Of a DNA stretch of 7,548 nucleotides, positions 6,283-7,548 are shown in pieces. This stretch comes from a bacterium (lineage in GTDB: Bacteria > Margulisbacteria > Marinamargulisbacteria > JAAEMD01). The DNA is taken from positions 1 through 7,548 of the forward strand of contig JAAEMD010000388.1 of assembly GCA_024225875.1 (NCBI GenBank). The letters run 5' to 3'. Within the stretch, counting starts at the first letter, position 1; each line of letters starts with the position of its first letter. The position numbers and the translations under genes are program-made. Under the pieces are notes generated by a model that saw only the letters and a program-made list of their open reading frames with translations, did no database searches and was not told where the DNA came from.

Positions 6283-6859
6283 GACTGACTGGAACTGCGA
6301 GAAAAAATACTATGGTGCTACAGATACAGCCTTAAATGCAAATGGTATAAAGCAGGCTGAAAAGCTCTCAAAAAGGCTTAAGTATGAAAATATTTCCAGA
6401 GTATGCTCAAGTGATCTTAAAAGAGCTGAGAAGTTTGCCCGGTTAGCCTGTAACGATATAAAAGTGGAAGTCTATACCGGTCTCAGGGAAATAAACTTTG
6501 GGATATTTGAAGGGCTGACATCTAAACAGATTAATAGTAAATATAAAGATATTTATCAAAAATGGATTAATGATCCTTTTACTACAACTATCCCTGAAGC
6601 TGAAAGTTTAGATGTTTTTTCGAAACGAGTAATTACTGCTTATGAGGAGATTATTTCTGTTAAGGAGGATATTTCTTTATGTATCTTTACTCATGGCGGA
6701 CCTTTGAAAGTGATAATGGGTTATATTATGGGCCTGGATAGAGGTGCTGTCTGGAGCCTGGGGCAGGATATAGCAGCTTTGAATATTATTAAGTTTGATA
6801 ATGATAAATTTAAGGTTTCCTTATTAAATGATACTTCTTACCTGGAGGAGTGGTTATGA
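6254..6859 (+). CDS. cobC: Alpha-ribazole phosphatase (CobC-like histidine phosphatase)
   Basis: The 201-residue protein is a phosphoglycerate-mutase-type histidine phosphatase. The N-terminal LLIRHGETDWN carries the phospho-accepting His8 and Arg7. SSDLKRAEK (52-60) supplies the second arginine, LREINFGIFEG (77-87) the acidic residue, and THGGPLK (146-152) the second catalytic histidine (His147). In B12 assembly the enzyme removes phosphate from alpha-ribazole 5'-phosphate or from adenosylcobalamin 5'-phosphate. Sequence alone does not separate this role from other small phosphatases of the superfamily; the place between btuD and cobU makes it the best call. AGAGG (6244-6248) lies 5 bases before the ATG, inside the end of btuD, and the frames overlap by 29 bases. 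Confidence 0.85.
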   Translation: MKILLIRHGETDWNCEKKYYGATDTALNANGIKQAEKLSKRLKYENISRVCSSDLKRAEKFARLACNDIKVEVYTGLREINFGIFEGLTSKQINSKYKDIYQKWINDPFTTTIPEAESLDVFSKRVITAYEEIISVKEDISLCIFTHGGPLKVIMGYIMGLDRGAVWSLGQDIAALNIIKFDNDKFKVSLLNDTSYLEEWL

Positions 6860-7374
6860 GTAAACTGACTTTTATTACAGGCGGTGCCAGAAGCGGTAAG
6901 AGCAGTTATGCAGTTGATTCAGCTGTAAAATCAGAAGGGGAGACAGCTTTTATTGCTACCTGTGCCTTCTTTGATAAGGAGATGGAGGAAAGGATAGCAC
7001 GGCACAGGAAGGAAAGGCCGGATAACTGGCATACTTATGAGGAAAGTTATGGACTTACAGGTTTGTTTAAAAAAATTGGGACTGAATATGATATCTTTAT
7101 TATTGACTGTGTTACTCTTTTTATTTCAAATCTAATGTTAAAAAATTCTGATGAAGAACTTATAATAAATACAGTTGATCAGCTGCTGGAAATGTTTGAT
7201 AATTTTCAGTGCAGGATATTTGTTGTCTCTAATGAAGTTGGAATGGGGCTGGTACCAGATAATCCGTTAGGTAGAAAATTCAGGGATATTGCGGGAAATG
7301 TCAATAAAATGATAGCAGCTAAAGCAGATGAGGTTTTTTTTATTGTGTCTGGTTTGCCACTTAAAATTAAATGA
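6856..7374 (+). CDS. cobU: Adenosylcobinamide kinase / adenosylcobinamide-phosphate guanylyltransferase (CobU-like)
   Basis: The 172-residue protein phosphorylates adenosylcobinamide and then attaches GMP, giving adenosylcobinamide-GDP for the cobalamin synthase. The P-loop GGARSGKS is at 9-16. ERIARHRKERPDNWHTYE (45-62) includes His50, which matches the histidine guanylylated in the Salmonella enzyme. FIIDCVTLFISNLM (81-94) is the Walker-B-like strand, and VVSNEVGMGLVPDNPLGRKFRDIAGNVN (123-150) is the strongly conserved family block. I chose the ATG at 6856 because GGAGGAG (6844-6850) sits 5 bases before it and it overlaps the cobC stop as ATGA; an in-frame GTG at 6850 falls inside that binding site. 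The length is normal for the family. All key residues appear present. Confidence 0.93.
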   Translation: MSKLTFITGGARSGKSSYAVDSAVKSEGETAFIATCAFFDKEMEERIARHRKERPDNWHTYEESYGLTGLFKKIGTEYDIFIIDCVTLFISNLMLKNSDEELIINTVDQLLEMFDNFQCRIFVVSNEVGMGLVPDNPLGRKFRDIAGNVNKMIAAKADEVFFIVSGLPLKIK

Positions 7375-7406
7375 TGCATTTCTGTAATGTGATATCTTCA
7401 TAGAAC

Positions 7407-7413
7407 AGGGAGG
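7407..7413 (+). promoter_or_regulatory. Ribosome binding site of cobT
   Basis: AGGGAGG ends 4 bases before the ATG at 7418 and fixes the start of the truncated cobT. The preceding 43-base gap (7375-7417) is the largest within the operon; I see no terminator or promoter in it. Confidence 0.8.
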
Positions 7414-7417
7414 AAAA

Positions 7418-7548
7418 ATGGAAAAAATAAATAGAACATTAAAGAATATAGAAAGCATTGATAATTCTATGATCAAAATGGCTGAAAGCAGGCTGGATAC
7501 TTTAACTAAGCCAAAGGGCAGCCTGGGCCGGCTGGAAGAACTGGCAAA
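7418..7548 (+). CDS. cobT: Nicotinate-nucleotide:dimethylbenzimidazole phosphoribosyltransferase, N-terminal part (CobT-like)
   Basis: Only the first 43 codons and two further bases are in the window; the gene continues to the right. The segment RLDTLTKPKGSLGRLEELA (residues 25-43) is the conserved N-terminal signature of CobT. The enzyme transfers phosphoribose from nicotinate mononucleotide to a lower-ligand base such as 5,6-dimethylbenzimidazole, giving the alpha-ribazole phosphate used downstream by CobC and the cobalamin synthase. The start is set by AGGGAGG at 7407-7413. It lies 43 bases after cobU on the same strand and is probably in the same transcript. A homologue that accepts other bases cannot be excluded from so short a piece. 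Confidence 0.88.
   Translation, partial: MEKINRTLKNIESIDNSMIKMAESRLDTLTKPKGSLGRLEELA

Noticed and set aside
6850..6855. GTG start for cobU two codons upstream
   Set aside because: The GTG overlaps the GGAGGAG ribosome binding site that serves the ATG at 6856.
7267..7476. Minus-strand 69-codon frame across cobU and cobT
   Set aside because: It is antisense to conserved CobU residues and the cobT start, with no motif.

Overview
The window holds one end of an unrecognised gene on the minus strand, a long divergent intergenic region, and then a tightly packed plus-strand operon for vitamin B12 (cobalamin) uptake and salvage. The DNA is AT-rich. Ribosome binding sites are strong (AGGAGG type) and arginine is often AGA/AGG. 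A TonB-dependent outer-membrane receptor means a diderm bacterium. The sequence alone does not fix the phylum; a low-GC anaerobic diderm would fit, but that is an inference.

Region 1 (1-1093, minus strand) is a reading frame of 364 codons that runs off the left edge without a stop. I do not recognise the protein. It looks helical, is rich in Asn, Lys and Leu, and contains two copies of a 69-residue segment with a period of 169 residues. The copies differ at 13 nucleotides, and all 13 changes alter the amino acid.

Region 2 (1094-1811) has no gene. It contains the minus-strand gene's ribosome binding site, a 116-bp imperfect inverted repeat (1329-1444), a cobalamin riboswitch (about 1461-1650), a T-run with possible terminator stems, and about 160 further bases of leader with competing hairpins before the first start codon.

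Region 3 (1812-7548) is the operon: btuB-like receptor, btuF-like binding protein, btuC-like permease, btuD-like ATPase, cobC-like alpha-ribazole phosphatase, cobU-like adenosylcobinamide kinase/guanylyltransferase, and the first 43 codons of cobT. Up to cobU the genes are 4 bases apart or overlap. BtuB brings corrinoid across the outer membrane, BtuF captures it in the periplasm and BtuCD pumps it inward. CobU activates cobinamide to the GDP form. CobT makes alpha-ribazole phosphate and CobC dephosphorylates alpha-ribazole phosphate or the finished cobalamin phosphate. The cobalamin synthase CobS is not in the window and may lie just to the right. The set points to salvage of imported corrinoids under riboswitch control; no corrin-ring synthesis genes are visible.

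The operon is a known type of system. The least explained parts are the repeat-bearing minus-strand gene and the inverted repeat just upstream of the riboswitch.
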